A stretch of DNA of 64,000 nucleotides. It comes from Lateolabrax maculatus. Lineage: Eukaryota; Chordata; Actinopteri; Acropomatiformes; Lateolabracidae. The stretch spans positions 4,554,001 to 4,618,000 of the forward strand of contig CM062208.1 in assembly GCA_031216445.1 (NCBI GenBank), read 5' to 3'. Below the pieces are notes generated by a model. It did no database searches and was not told the DNA's origin. It was given only the letters and a program-made list of their open reading frames with translations. The position numbers were made by a program, and so were the translations under genes. Every line of letters starts with the position of its first letter. Position 1 is the stretch's first letter. Shown here in pieces: positions 13,930 to 25,200 of this stretch.

Positions 13930-14415
13930 GGGTTGCAACAGACGATCATTTTCACTATCCAGTAACATGTTCATTCATTTAAAAAATGTTCTGTAAAATT
14001 TGGAAAAAATAGCAAACAGTCCAAAATTTGATAATTTGATTGGGTGTTTGCAGGGCAAAACACGTGTAGGCGCCCATGTTACTTTTAAACTAAATTTAGC
14101 CACTTTTTAGGGAGACATCCAGATGTGTTTTGACCTACAAATCACTAGTTAAAGCTTCCTGGGATGCCCATTACAGTTACCCACAGCCCAAAGTGTGGTT
14201 TTCAAATTGCTTTGTGTTTTTCCAATGAACAAGTCAACCCCCCCTGCCAAAAAAAAAACTGTTTTCCCATTAGGCTATGTAAATTAAAGAACAGCAGTCA
14301 ATGCTCAAATTTGAGAAGCCATAAATAGTGAATATTTGGCATTTATGTTTGATCAAGAATAATTAATTGATTGTTCAACAAGTCAGTTTCTGCCAGTCGA
14401 CTAAAAGATTAATCT
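13930..14415 (+). repeat. Fish interspersed repeat of the GGTTGCAAC...GATTAATC type
   Basis: It starts GGTTGCAACAGACGATCATT. A middle block has CACAGCCCAAAGTGTGG and TTCAAATTGCTT, and the right part has AAATTTGAGAAGCC, ATATTTGGCATTT and a GTCGACTAAAAGATTAATC end. I recognise this order from a very common teleost element. About 110 bp near 14035-14150 do not fit and may be an insertion or divergence. Confidence 0.7.
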
Positions 14416-16779
14416 GCTGTGTTTCAGCACAATTTAACCCATTTTACCTTTACTGCTGCACATCCATCTCAGACTCCAGCACTCCAGTTCTCACACTCTA
14501 AAATCAATCCTCTAGGGGGTTTCAATATCCGGGTCACCTGCCCGGTCAGTCACACTATCCGCTGGATCTCTAAGGACCTGACTGCTAACTGCCACACGGC
14601 ACCGGACCTCTCTCATTTAGACACGGGGGCGTCCCAGCGGGGCGTCTTTGTACTCAGCAGGCACGGCACCGTGGGACAGCCTGGGCCGGGGTTTTTATCA
14701 GAACCACCTGCCTGTGTGGGTCGACCATATCTCAGACATCTCCTTTCCCTCCTGAGGAAGAAGAAAAATCATTTAGACTGTTTCCTGTTGACCTGCATGC
14801 CATCGCTGAAGCCTTTTTCTGAGAGTGTGAGAATATGTGTGTTTTATTTTATATGTGTGTGGGTGACTGAGCACACGTCTTTAAAGTGATGAAAACTGCG
14901 TGTTAAACTAAAGGATTAAGATTAGAAGATTAATATGACTGTGTAGATTAATGGTTAAATGTAAAGGCTGAGATGTAGTCAAACGTTTGCCAAAGAACAC
15001 ATGTTATGACGACTATTTAAAAGTTTCTAAATTGAGAAACAGAAGTTTTTTTGTTTTGTTTTGGTTTTTGTCTAAGCTGTCATTTTAAGTCAGAATGTTT
15101 TATAATGGTCTAACATTTGTCATTTTTCCTGCATATCTGTCATAACTGAGGGGTGCCTGAGATTTCACTTTCTGAGCTTCCACTCGTCTGTTCTAAATTT
15201 ACTTTTCCTCGTCTGTCCATCTTTCTTCCACCCAGAGAGAGAATCTGACTAACTGAGAAGAAGCAGTTTTTTTGTTTTTTTTTTCTTTTTGGTATCAAAC
15301 ATTTTCTGCAACGAGAATATCTAACTTTTCTTGTTCACGTGTAAATTTTGTGTTAGGGAGGATTTTGTGGTTTGTTGATCATGATTACTGGGTGACATCA
15401 ACAGCAGCTGAATGTTTCAGTCCAAAATGAAAAAGTCAACATGAGTAGTGAGATGATGGCAGGCTGAAAAGTTCAATATGGATAAAAATGCATTGAATTC
15501 TGGTATATTGAGTCTACCTCTGGTATGAGTTTTGGTTAAGTCCCAAATCCCTGCTTCTTCTGCCAGAATTATTAGGTTTCAGTGCAAAACAGGCTGCAGG
15601 GTGTTAACTAAAAGAGCAATACTGTTTCTGCTTCTGTACGACTCAAAGTTCACTGATGTAAAGACAATGATGAAGATTATTTAGATTCATATAATTATCA
15701 ATTTTTGTCTGACAATAAATTAAGTTAGATTGGTTATTGTTATTTGCTGAGTTACTAAATTGCCACATGCTGCCATCTTTCAGGTATCTCCTTTTTTTAG
15801 TGCCCAGTTGTTTGGTTATATTCGGGCCTTTATGGAGGGTCAGAACATTTTATCGTGACACTAAAGAAGATCTTGCAGGAAATAGGGAAACTATTGAAAC
15901 ATGGAAAAGTGTTATTTCTGTGATTCTCATTCTGTCTCTTACAGAAGATTACATGCAATAAGTATGTCATGACCAAGAAAGTATTATTATTTTGTGATCT
16001 TAACATTACCCAATCTGTCTTCTTGTGATCATTTAATAAAAGCATGATATTGACAGTGTAATTTTGTCTATAATCAGCAGACAGAAGACAATCACTGCCA
16101 CAGACTCCCTCTCGAAATTTAAACAGTGTTGTTTAAAGATCCCAAGATGATGAATTGTGTTATGTTGAGGTTTCCTCTTCTCTAACCAGCTTTTATTTTA
16201 GTAATAATATATTAGTCATAATTGAGAGTTATAATACGATATGCAGGGATGTGTGGCACATGATGAGACTTATCAGATGGGGTCATTAACGCTGTCACAG
16301 TAAACATACTTTCTGAGATATCATGCTTCAGAAAGAACACAACTTGCCTTCAGAGTTCTGCACTTCTGTGACTGTAAAAACATTGGCCACATCACCAGAG
16401 GCTGTATGTTTCTTTTTTTAAGCTTGACATCTGTATCATGACTTTATCAATCCTAAAATAGTTTCAAGATGTTCCTTGAAGGAGAAAAAAACACTGGCGT
16501 AAGGCGACTGAAGGTATGTGAAAGCCCTTTGTGAAAGAGCAGTGATTTAGTGCTTCAATAGGCTACACATGTCAGGCGCACTGTAACACCTCAGAAAACT
16601 GGGTCTACGTCTCCTGTCAGCAATAATTTACTGTGAAGATGAGTCCAGCCAAGGAATCTCAAGTATAAGAGAGGAATAAACACAAGAGGGCAATAGTTTA
16701 CCAGGAATTTCTGATTGGAGTGTCTGATATAAACTCGCACTGTGTCGTATCAAAACCAGACCCTCAGATCCAAGAAATG

Positions 16780-17720
16780 AAACCAAGTTTTTCCCCTCTT
16801 TTGCATATGGTCACTGACCCCCCCGGCCGGACTTGCATCCAGTAGAGTTCCCCAGAGAGTGATTCTGAGCCTGTTAAAATGTCTAAAATGTGTTCAGAGG
16901 GAAAGATCAATGGCTGAGACAGGGGGATTATGGGATACCCTCCAGTCAGCGTGCTGTCACTCAAAATGGGCTCAAAGCCGCAGATTAGGCACCAGATCTC
17001 TCTCATCTCTGTCAGAGGGTCTCGTTAAAATACCGGCCCTGTATCTCCAATTGTTCCAGTTTCATGTTTTACGGCGAGCTGGCCGCACTCTGCCATTAAT
17101 CAATCAATGGGATCGTTTGCATACTTTCTAATGAAAGACGCCACAATGAAAGGCAGAGAGTGGCTGTTACTCAGGCTCAGCCATTCTTTTCCACTTAAGG
17201 ACCTGATGGATAGTTCACGGTATGAAAACAGACCTGCTGCGCACTATGTCATACTGCTCCTCTTTACAAATACATCTCCTAATTTAACAGGCCCTGAGGT
17301 AAATTTGCGGTGAAGGCAGATTGGGGCCACTGGGGGGGGGGGGGGGGGGGCAGACAAATAAGATGAATAATTATTGGAAATAATGTCCAGATATATGGAT
17401 TGGAGCCAAATTATGAAATCATGCGCTTCTCTCCGGTACATCACCCTGCTCATTATTTGAAGTCATGCTTGGAAAAACAGGTGTTTCCAATACAGGGTCG
17501 CTGTCTCCACGGTCCCGCAACCCCCTTCATTTTCTGATGATGGTTCAGATATGATATTTCATGGCTGGAGCCGTATGCCTGATAGGAAGTGATTGGGGAG
17601 AGCCGTTCAGAAGACATCCGTGTAATGGACGCTGATTGGCCCCCGGCTAAATCCCCGGAGTCTGTGCCTGTGTAACAAGAGGGGAACCACAAAGCTGGAG
17701 CAGTAATGATCCTAAATGCT
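16780..17720. promoter_or_regulatory. CNE-like high-complexity blocks 3' of tbx15
   Basis: GC-balanced, repeat-free sequence with TAAT/ATTA-type homeodomain cores, split by a G run at 17332. It stands out from the AT-rich surroundings and has no coding frame. The enhancer role is inferred from this texture and from the known density of CNEs around T-box genes. Confidence 0.3.
17332..17350 (+). repeat. Poly-G run (19 nt)
   Basis: An unbroken run of 19 G between two high-complexity blocks in the 3' flank of tbx15. Confidence 0.9.
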
Positions 17721-18433
17721 GCATGTTTTCCCCTCTCTCTCAGTTTCAAATGATTACAGGGGGATTTCTTTGTCTCTTTAAACAGGTGCCATATTCATGT
17801 GCATCAGACACAACAGTGGTGCAGCTGAATGCGGTTGGCACAAGGGCTTTATTCCTCATTCTCATAATAAACAGAACCAGCAGGGAGAAAATTTGTCTTT
17901 TTTGGGTCTTTTTCTTCCAGTTTGCTTTATGATCGATGCATTGCGTCAGCGTTTGAAGCTCCTGCCTGTGATGTGGTGCAGAGCAGATGTGTGTTTTATA
18001 AGCAGAGAACACTCTCTTGTGTGATTGATAATCGTGTTATTCGTTGTTATTGTATGTTGTGACTGACTGATAAGTCAATTCTAAGTTACAATCTCAAACT
18101 CTTTAAAAAAATCGTCAATCATTACCATAGTTAGTAAGTAAATGGCTGTGAAATATAGAACATTCAATGTGTTAAAAATCATTATTTTGGTGATTACCTC
18201 CAGTAAACACTGTTATTTTGTTCTGCTAATGTGCTTTAAATTATTTTTTTATGAGCCATTCCTGTTTCCTCTGAGTTTTGGGGAAACTTTCTCTTGAGTT
18301 GTAAAACACAATATGTTCTTTTTTTTCTTCTTTTTGCAGAATAACTATCTTAAATATCAAGTTTATTTTTGAAAACCAACTGCTAATGAGGAGAAAAAAA
18401 TCAAAACCATGTACATGAATTAAAACGTTTATT

Positions 18434-19552
18434 GAGCTTTTTACGTGCTTGGCACCTGTATTTACATTTTTTTTTTAAATGCCTCAAAAAAGAATTACTT
18501 TGCTATTTCCCTTTTTTCACACATTTTTATAACAGATTGGCCTGTAAAATTGTTATATTGCTCAGCACTTAAATACACATCTCTACAACACACCAAAACA
18601 TACTTTAATTACTCTGCTTTGCTATTGCTTCTTTTATAACTTTTCACACAACAACTTTTAAGCTTATGTTATTGATTGCATTCGCCATCTTATATATATA
18701 TGCTTAAAAACATTATCCACTCAAAAATAGTGAAGCCATTCCAGTCTATGAGGGTAACGGGTTGATGAAGTTGGAGCCCTGGACTCTCACATAAACGCCG
18801 GCTGGGAGTTTTCGGGATGAAGACAGAGTTCCTCAGTTGACCCGACCAACAGTACTTTGACTTACTGCGTCCACGTGTTGTATTCACCCTGTTTGGCAGA
18901 GCGACCAGATACTTCATCTCCTGCATGTATGTGGAGCAGTGAGTCATTCAGGGATCTCGTCCAGTTGTCTCTTTCATTCCAGCCAAAACTTCAGACCATG
19001 ACGACGGACGGCTGACCCCTTGACATTTATTTCTGGATCACAGTGAAGATTCTTTGGTTGCATGATGTCATGACCGGATGGCCTTTGAGTCCCAAAAAAA
19101 AAATCAAGAACAAGTCACTTGAAAAAAAAAAAAAAGAGTGTTGCTACTATTGCACCATAACAGATTCACAACTGATAGTCCCTTCTGAAACAGAGCATTT
19201 GGGCTCATACCTCTCCTTCTTATTACAATCTGAGTTGGTTGTTTCTTTCCTGACAGAAACAGTAAGAGAGTCAAGTCGCTGTCCAAATTTTTTGCTTCAT
19301 TAATACAAAGATAATTAAATAATAGTTTTGACTCCCTCTATAATGCTTTGTAAGTGGTGGAGTGTCTTTTAAAAACAAAAACATGAGATGATATCCTTTT
19401 CTGAAAGGTTCGTTTTGTACCTCAGTACATTAACACTTTGTGTAAAAACACCGGTTCAACATCAACACCAAACCGGGTTCGTAGATTAGACATTTGCTTT
19501 TCAGCTGAAAGACTTTAGAAACATGGAGGACTGTGAGGTTTGATCCCAGTTT
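18434..19552 (-). other. tbx15: Probable tbx15 3' UTR with candidate poly(A) signals
   Basis: Sequence downstream of the tbx15 stop is AT-rich and lacks repeats or coding signal. On the minus strand AATAAA occurs at 19026-19031 and at 18428-18433. The distal one would give a 3' UTR of about 1.1 kb. Which signal is used, and whether the UTR continues further, cannot be told from sequence alone. Confidence 0.4.
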
Positions 19553-20379
19553 CTACACCATGTGCATGGACATCTGAGAGGAGGAGCCATACTGACGTCC
19601 GTCGCAGGAGCTGCCGCCCTGCTGGCCGCCGGTGGTGTTGCCAATCATGTGCATAGTGTCCATGCTTCCATTGGACAGGTACTGGCGCTCAGCGAAGGCC
19701 CCAGCAGGAGTCGAGGAGCAGAGCAAGCCTCCCTGGGGCTTCTCAGGGCTGGCGGCCAAGCGAGGAGAGGTGGGGAAGTTGTATCCGTACAGGTTGTAAG
19801 GGTTGTGCAGGGAGAAAGCGTTGTAGGAGCCCTGCTGCACGTGGTGGTGGCTCCCGCTGAACATGTGGGCGGAGGAAGGAGAGGATCCGGATGAAGAGGA
19901 CGAGGCAGAGCTGGAGCCGCCCCCGGCCTGCATCACGTACTGAAGCTGCGAGGCTTGGAAGGAGCCGAGCTGACCGCTGTAGGCATCCATCTTGCCTCCG
20001 CCGCCGCCGCCGCCACCAGTCAGGGAGGCATGAGCGTTGCCCTGCATGCCAGCAGCAATCAAAGAGGAAGTCCTCTGCGGCAGGAAGGAATCAGAGGGCT
20101 GGGCAGAGGCAACAGCACCCCCTGCAGCCTGGAGGCGTCCGTACGAACTGTCGGCCAGGCCGCCATAGCCCTGCAGGGCCGCCATGTTACTGCGAGCACA
20201 TGCCGGGTACTCGGACAGGCCCAGGTTGCAGAGCTGACTTTCCCTGCAACCCACATTAAAGGTGTTGGGGGCAAGGTGAAAGGTCGGAGGGGAGCAGGAG
20301 GGAGACAGGAGGTGTGCCGCACCAGAAGGGGAGGGGGTCCCCGTGCTGGAGGTGGTGGGAGAAGTGCCTGTACTTCCAC
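19553..20379 (-). CDS. tbx15: tbx15 coding exon 8 (C-terminal transactivation/repression domain, stop codon)
   Basis: This 827-nt terminal exon encodes residues 335-608 and the TAG at 19553-19555. Recognisable Tbx15 blocks are STGTSPTTSSTGTPSPS, HLLSPSCSPPTFHLAPNTFN, VGCRESQLCNL, YNAFSLHNPYNLYGYNFPTS and CDGRQYG, with a final SMHMV. It contains an eight-Gly run (about 455-462) encoded by a GGC-type triplet repeat, a Ser-rich stretch (about 489-503) and a His triplet (511-513). The Gly and Ser runs look expanded relative to mammals. The acceptor is TTTTCCAG|GTGGAAG. The exon is strongly GC-rich, so open frames on the other strand here are shadows. Confidence 0.97.
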
Positions 20380-22139
20380 CTGGAAAACACAAATACAGAG
20401 ACAGTGAAATACATTTGACCGGTGCTTTTATCTTAGTCAAGAGCACTTAAATATTTACATTAAATAAAAACACGGTTCCAAGACCAGATCCAGTTTAAAT
20501 CAGTGCAAAAATATGCTACATTATTCAACTATGGATGTAATTCACTGAGGTGTTTGTGTTGTCAGTCCAAAACTGGACGAGATACAAACAAGCCCAGAAA
20601 AGCGCTCATGATGTCTGGAGTCCTAAACTCACACCTGTTACCATGATGTTGGCTGCTGTTCAAACCTTTCAGAAAATTATTCACTGTAAATATTTATTTA
20701 TACATAAAATGAAGCATGTATTTTCTTGAATAATGAATTGTTACAGAGCATTTCTCATTTCCCCATGTTGACGAGATTCTTTCATACCAAAGTAATGATG
20801 AGCAATGCTGTGGTGTCCATGATGGATGGTCAAACTTCAAATCGTAGCCGTTAAGTTATTTCGAGTTCAAATCAACAATAAACAAACTGGAGCTTCTTTT
20901 AGTTCATTGTGTTCGAGTGAATATACGAGTTCCTTCTTTTTTATTTAATTATTTATAAAATAGCAAAGAAAAGTGGTTTGGCTGCTACATGTTGTCAAAC
21001 CTTTTATCTTCAGAAAATTTGAAATGATGGGAAAATGACATGAATTCTTGCCTGCCTACCTCTGACCTCCCTGTGGAGGGTAACAAGAAACAAACAGGAT
21101 TTCCCTGTGGGGAGGTATTAGTATTAGTTTTAGTCTCCCATTGCCAGACCTCCACATCCTTTTCAACCCTGGGGCAGTGCAGGAGAAATGTCTTCCACGA
21201 CTGGTTGGAATGTATAAATGTTCTTTAAGGAAAGAGTTTGTGCGTCTACAGAATCAACCAGTTTTTATCCAAAGTTTGAGCATGCGTCGTCCTGGTCTCT
21301 TTCTTCATAAAGAGCAGACAGAAGCAGAACGCAGTAGCCATCACCAATGGGAGCATTTCCCTGCCAATAAAGTAAGCAGCTACATTATGAATTCACCTGT
21401 CGCCAATTTAATATATAGCCTTGTTGATCTACATGGACCTTTTCAAACTCCTACGCTCAGACTAATTGCAGGGCCGTACTCTGGATATGAACCGCCATGA
21501 ACAGTATCGTAAAATATATTGCTGGGATGTGGAAATCAAAATGGATCCAGTCCCTTCCTCAATAAAAGTTTGAGTTTAAACATGTACTGGACTGATTCAA
21601 CTGAAGGGAGAAAAGGGCAGTATATATATATATATAATTTCACAAAAGGAAAAAAAAACTTTGTTGGCACAAATTGTATCCACTAAGTCAAGCCTTTCAG
21701 AGTGAAATGATAGCTGTGGGATATCAATCGCATATTTCTCCATTAATGAGAATTTGGCCAGGGTTCATCTTCCCGTTGGAGAAATTCAGTTTGAACCAAG
21801 AATAAGGACGAGGCATAACTAAATAATCCAGGACTTGCTTGGCTGGGGTTCTGATTTTGCACCATATGCCTTCGATAATATCGCTGCAGCGATCTGCTCT
21901 GCTCGAGAAGATGAGGGGGAACTTGCAGGGAGGGAGGGAAATAAAGAAAAGGGGGAGAGAGGGAGAGAAAGCAAGGTAGACTTATATGAAGAAAAAGAGA
22001 GAGAAAGGAAGAGAGGACAATAGTTTGATGATGTCATGTTTTCCTCTGGTTAGAAGGGCTCGAGGTGCTTCAGTACCGAGGGGGAACAGTTGATTACTTG
22101 AAGGGAAAAGGGTGTCTGGTGCCATAAGGGCAAAGGAGG

Positions 22140-22232
<93 letters not shown>

Positions 22233-25200
22233 GGACATGTACACTGTCCTTTCAGGGTGACACAGGGTTCACTGGCGACGCAAGGACTTTGATTAAATCC
22301 TAATAACTTTGGAGGAGTTTAATGATAACAAACACATGTCTGCCTGCTTAGACAAAATACGGAGCGTCACGTCATGCTGACCTCCAGAGGTAACCGAGAT
22401 AGGGTCGGTGAGTGGCTTTAAAGCAGCGTGGCCCTTGATATGAGCCATGACTAAGACCTTGTGCCGGTGCTGGAGCCGAGACGAGGGAGGTGGCCCGACT
22501 GACGCTGACTCGTGTCGCGGAGCCGTCCAAAAGCCACAGGGTTTGTTTAACGATTTTATTTTCAAGGGCTGCGCGTGATGTGAAAAGTTCAGCAGACGCC
22601 GGCCGACCTGCCAGAGGAGCAGCGCATGGCCAAGCTCAAATGAAGGACAACCATAGCTGATGCAGTGTGTGGTGATATATGCAGGGAAAATATGCAGAGG
22701 CAGAGTTCAGGTTGGGACAGCATGTGCACCAAGGTCCTGCTAATTACCATTGTGCACTACTCTCAGTTTTGGAGATAGTTAACTATAATTGATCGCTTTA
22801 CCTTGTTACTAACCTTAAAAAACAGTCGCTTAATCAGCCAAAAATAGTAATAGTAAAAAAACAATTGTTGTAATACTGAATCACAACAATAACCATCAAG
22901 TGTTTTGTGCCAACAAGTTGATGCATTCACATCAAAGTAAAGCCAACAGTGAGCAACAGTGATCGCTAAGGATTCAGGTCACATGCAAAATGAGGAATAG
23001 TTTAGTTTCACATCATCCAGCACAGTGCAAAAGATCCCAATCAGTAACTATTATAATCATGACTTTCAATGGACAAGATTTTCTTTTAGGGGAAAAGAGC
23101 TGATCTAATGTGTCTGTTTGAGGAGAAAAGGTCAGAAAAGTCATGTTTGAATGCTGTTAACAATGCTCCTTCACATCTGGGATAATTTATTTTGTTTGCT
23201 GCCGTAAATGGGTGTAGTCAGGTGGAGGTCAAATCATCCCCTTTGGATGTCAGTCATTCAGAATAAAACAGGGGGTTCTTTATAGAGCAGCCAATTTTTG
23301 CACCTACCTTCAACTAAAATACCAAGTAGAGATCTAGCAAAGTGGAGAAACAGACCAGTTTCTACTTTATAGGTAAGGGATATGGCCTTTTAAAAAGTGT
23401 GTTTAGCTGTTCTGCACTAAATCTTGACATTTATATGTAATGTACAAAATAAATCTTCAAGGCAAACCAAGGAAATTGAATTAGAAGTTAGAATTTGACA
23501 AAACAAACTGAGGAGGGATTTTCAAGCGACGTGTCCACACACCTTGCTGTTTCTGCATATTGGTGAAGTCTTCAAACGTGAGGGTCCTCACGGGAGGTCT
23601 CCAGAAAGCATAGGTCTCCATGATCGCCTCCAGGCCAGTCCTGACAAAGACACATACAGAGAGAGAGATACTTCAAAACACAAATAAAACAGCAGAATAG
23701 AAAAAGAAGGGGAACATCAGACAATAAACTCTCTGCATGTGTGTGTGTTGACCAGATGACATGAACAGAGAGAGAGAGAGAGTTTAATATCATCGGTCTT
23801 AGATTGGATTTTGATTGATTTTAAGATTTTATACATTTTGTTCATATTTGTGTGGGAATGAGAGAGAGAGGGAGGTTGTTGGCTAACAAGCCAGACTGAA
23901 TGAGAGAGTATGAGAAGGAGGGAAGGAGGGAGGGAGGGAGGGAGGGAGGGAGGGAGGGAGAAACTGGAGTCCTGCTCGAAGGAAACTGGAGCCATTAAAA
24001 AGGAGCAGGTTTTTACTGTGCACATAAATCTGGGTGACGTTTCATCTTGAATCTGTACACGGTTCTCCTTCCTGCTTGATTTACTTCCCTGCACGCCGCT
24101 CGGCCCCGTCCAAGGGAAACCAGCGCCCATCGCCCATCGCCGTGTTGTTTTAGGGCCACTAACTCCCTGGCCGTAGCAGCTCGTTAGTGCGCCATCCTAA
24201 TCGGCCGGGCCCTCGCCATCACTGCACTCATTCATACCGGCACACTGCTGCGGGACCAAAACCCAACAAATGAGCTGTATCCCTCCGCTAGGCCATAAAG
24301 CCCAGTCACCAGACACAACTGACGACACCACCATAACTTAGGGCTTGGGAGAGCTCTATATTAAGATGCTATTAAGAAAGTCAGAAAAAGGAAAACAAGT
24401 CGGTACTTAGTTTGAGAATTAGCAGCGTAGGTTTGACCTTTTTATTAAATTTGAATTTCCCCTCAATGTGGAATTAGTTGGTTATGTTCCACAGCAAACA
24501 GGCTGCGTTCACACTGCCGTCACTTTACTGCTAAAAGCTAAAAAAGAAAAGCATGTTAGTCTTTTCGATGACTGTTAATATCGCTCATATCCGATACTAA
24601 TATAAACTGTGTAATGTTTAAAAGACAGGCGTGGCGGAGCAACAGAAACAAAACATGTCACACTTATTTCTCTGTCTGCAGCTTCTTGTTTCCAACACTT
24701 TCAGGTGCAGCTGTTGCCTTCCACCTTCGCATGTTGGCTGAATTTACCTCAGAAAGGGCAAGTGAAGAAAGTCATATTATTTTATTATAGGAGAATAAAT
24801 CTTACATTTTCTCAACCAAGATAAATAGTTTTCAAGGAGCATTTGCGTAAATCAGATATTAAGGTATATTACGGAATGGTTTTACTATTTGAAGGTGAAT
24901 TTTTGCAGTGTGGCAGTGAGAAGATGTATTTGTTGTCATGGCAACAATACATTTTTATTTTATTGGATTAAATTGGGTACTCTGTGCTCACTTTTTGTCA
25001 TGTATCTACCTATGTTCCTCATGATTGTAGTGATTTTGACCTTTGACCTATTTTGATCCCAGTCAGCATCCGTCCATCATTACAATCGATGTTGCGCAAC
25101 AAGCAACTGCACTTTAAATTTGAGCCAAGATACAAAGATTTCCAAACATGCCAGATATGTTGGCATGTTGTGTATGAAATGTGTGTGTGCAGCCAAAAAG

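Larger units (their letters stand above)
1..18433. other. Gene-free 3' flank of tbx15
   Basis: No exon of a recognisable protein is visible on either strand. The region is AT-rich with fish repeats at 2740-2970, 5300-5710, 6170-6830, 8502-8665, 9950-10080 and 13930-14415, microsatellites, and CNE-like blocks at 4590-4760, 9000-9470, 14500-14760, 16780-17110 and 17440-17720. Open frames here (for example 14419-14889) lack any family signature. In mammals the next gene on this side of TBX15 is SPAG17, of which nothing is seen here. Confidence 0.7.
20380..23542 (-). other. tbx15: tbx15 intron 7 (3163 bp)
   Basis: It contains the longest AC microsatellite in the window (22146-22230), a fish interspersed-repeat fragment (21118-21230), a purine-rich tract (21895-22020) and a T-box half-site match at 20629-20636. 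No coding signal is present. Confidence 0.9.

Noticed and set aside
14419..14889. Plus-strand 156-codon open frame
   Set aside because: No protein family recognised. It starts inside an interspersed repeat, lacks splice or promoter context, and is better read as a CNE-like block with an accidental open frame.
19562..20407. Plus-strand open frames opposite tbx15 exon 8
   Set aside because: They are shadows of a GC-rich coding exon on the minus strand and carry no family signature.
20629..20636. T-box half site (TCACACCT / AGGTGTGA) in tbx15 intron 7; another at 7070-7077
   Set aside because: Two 8-bp matches in 64 kb on both strands is about the number expected by chance, so they are no evidence of autoregulation.
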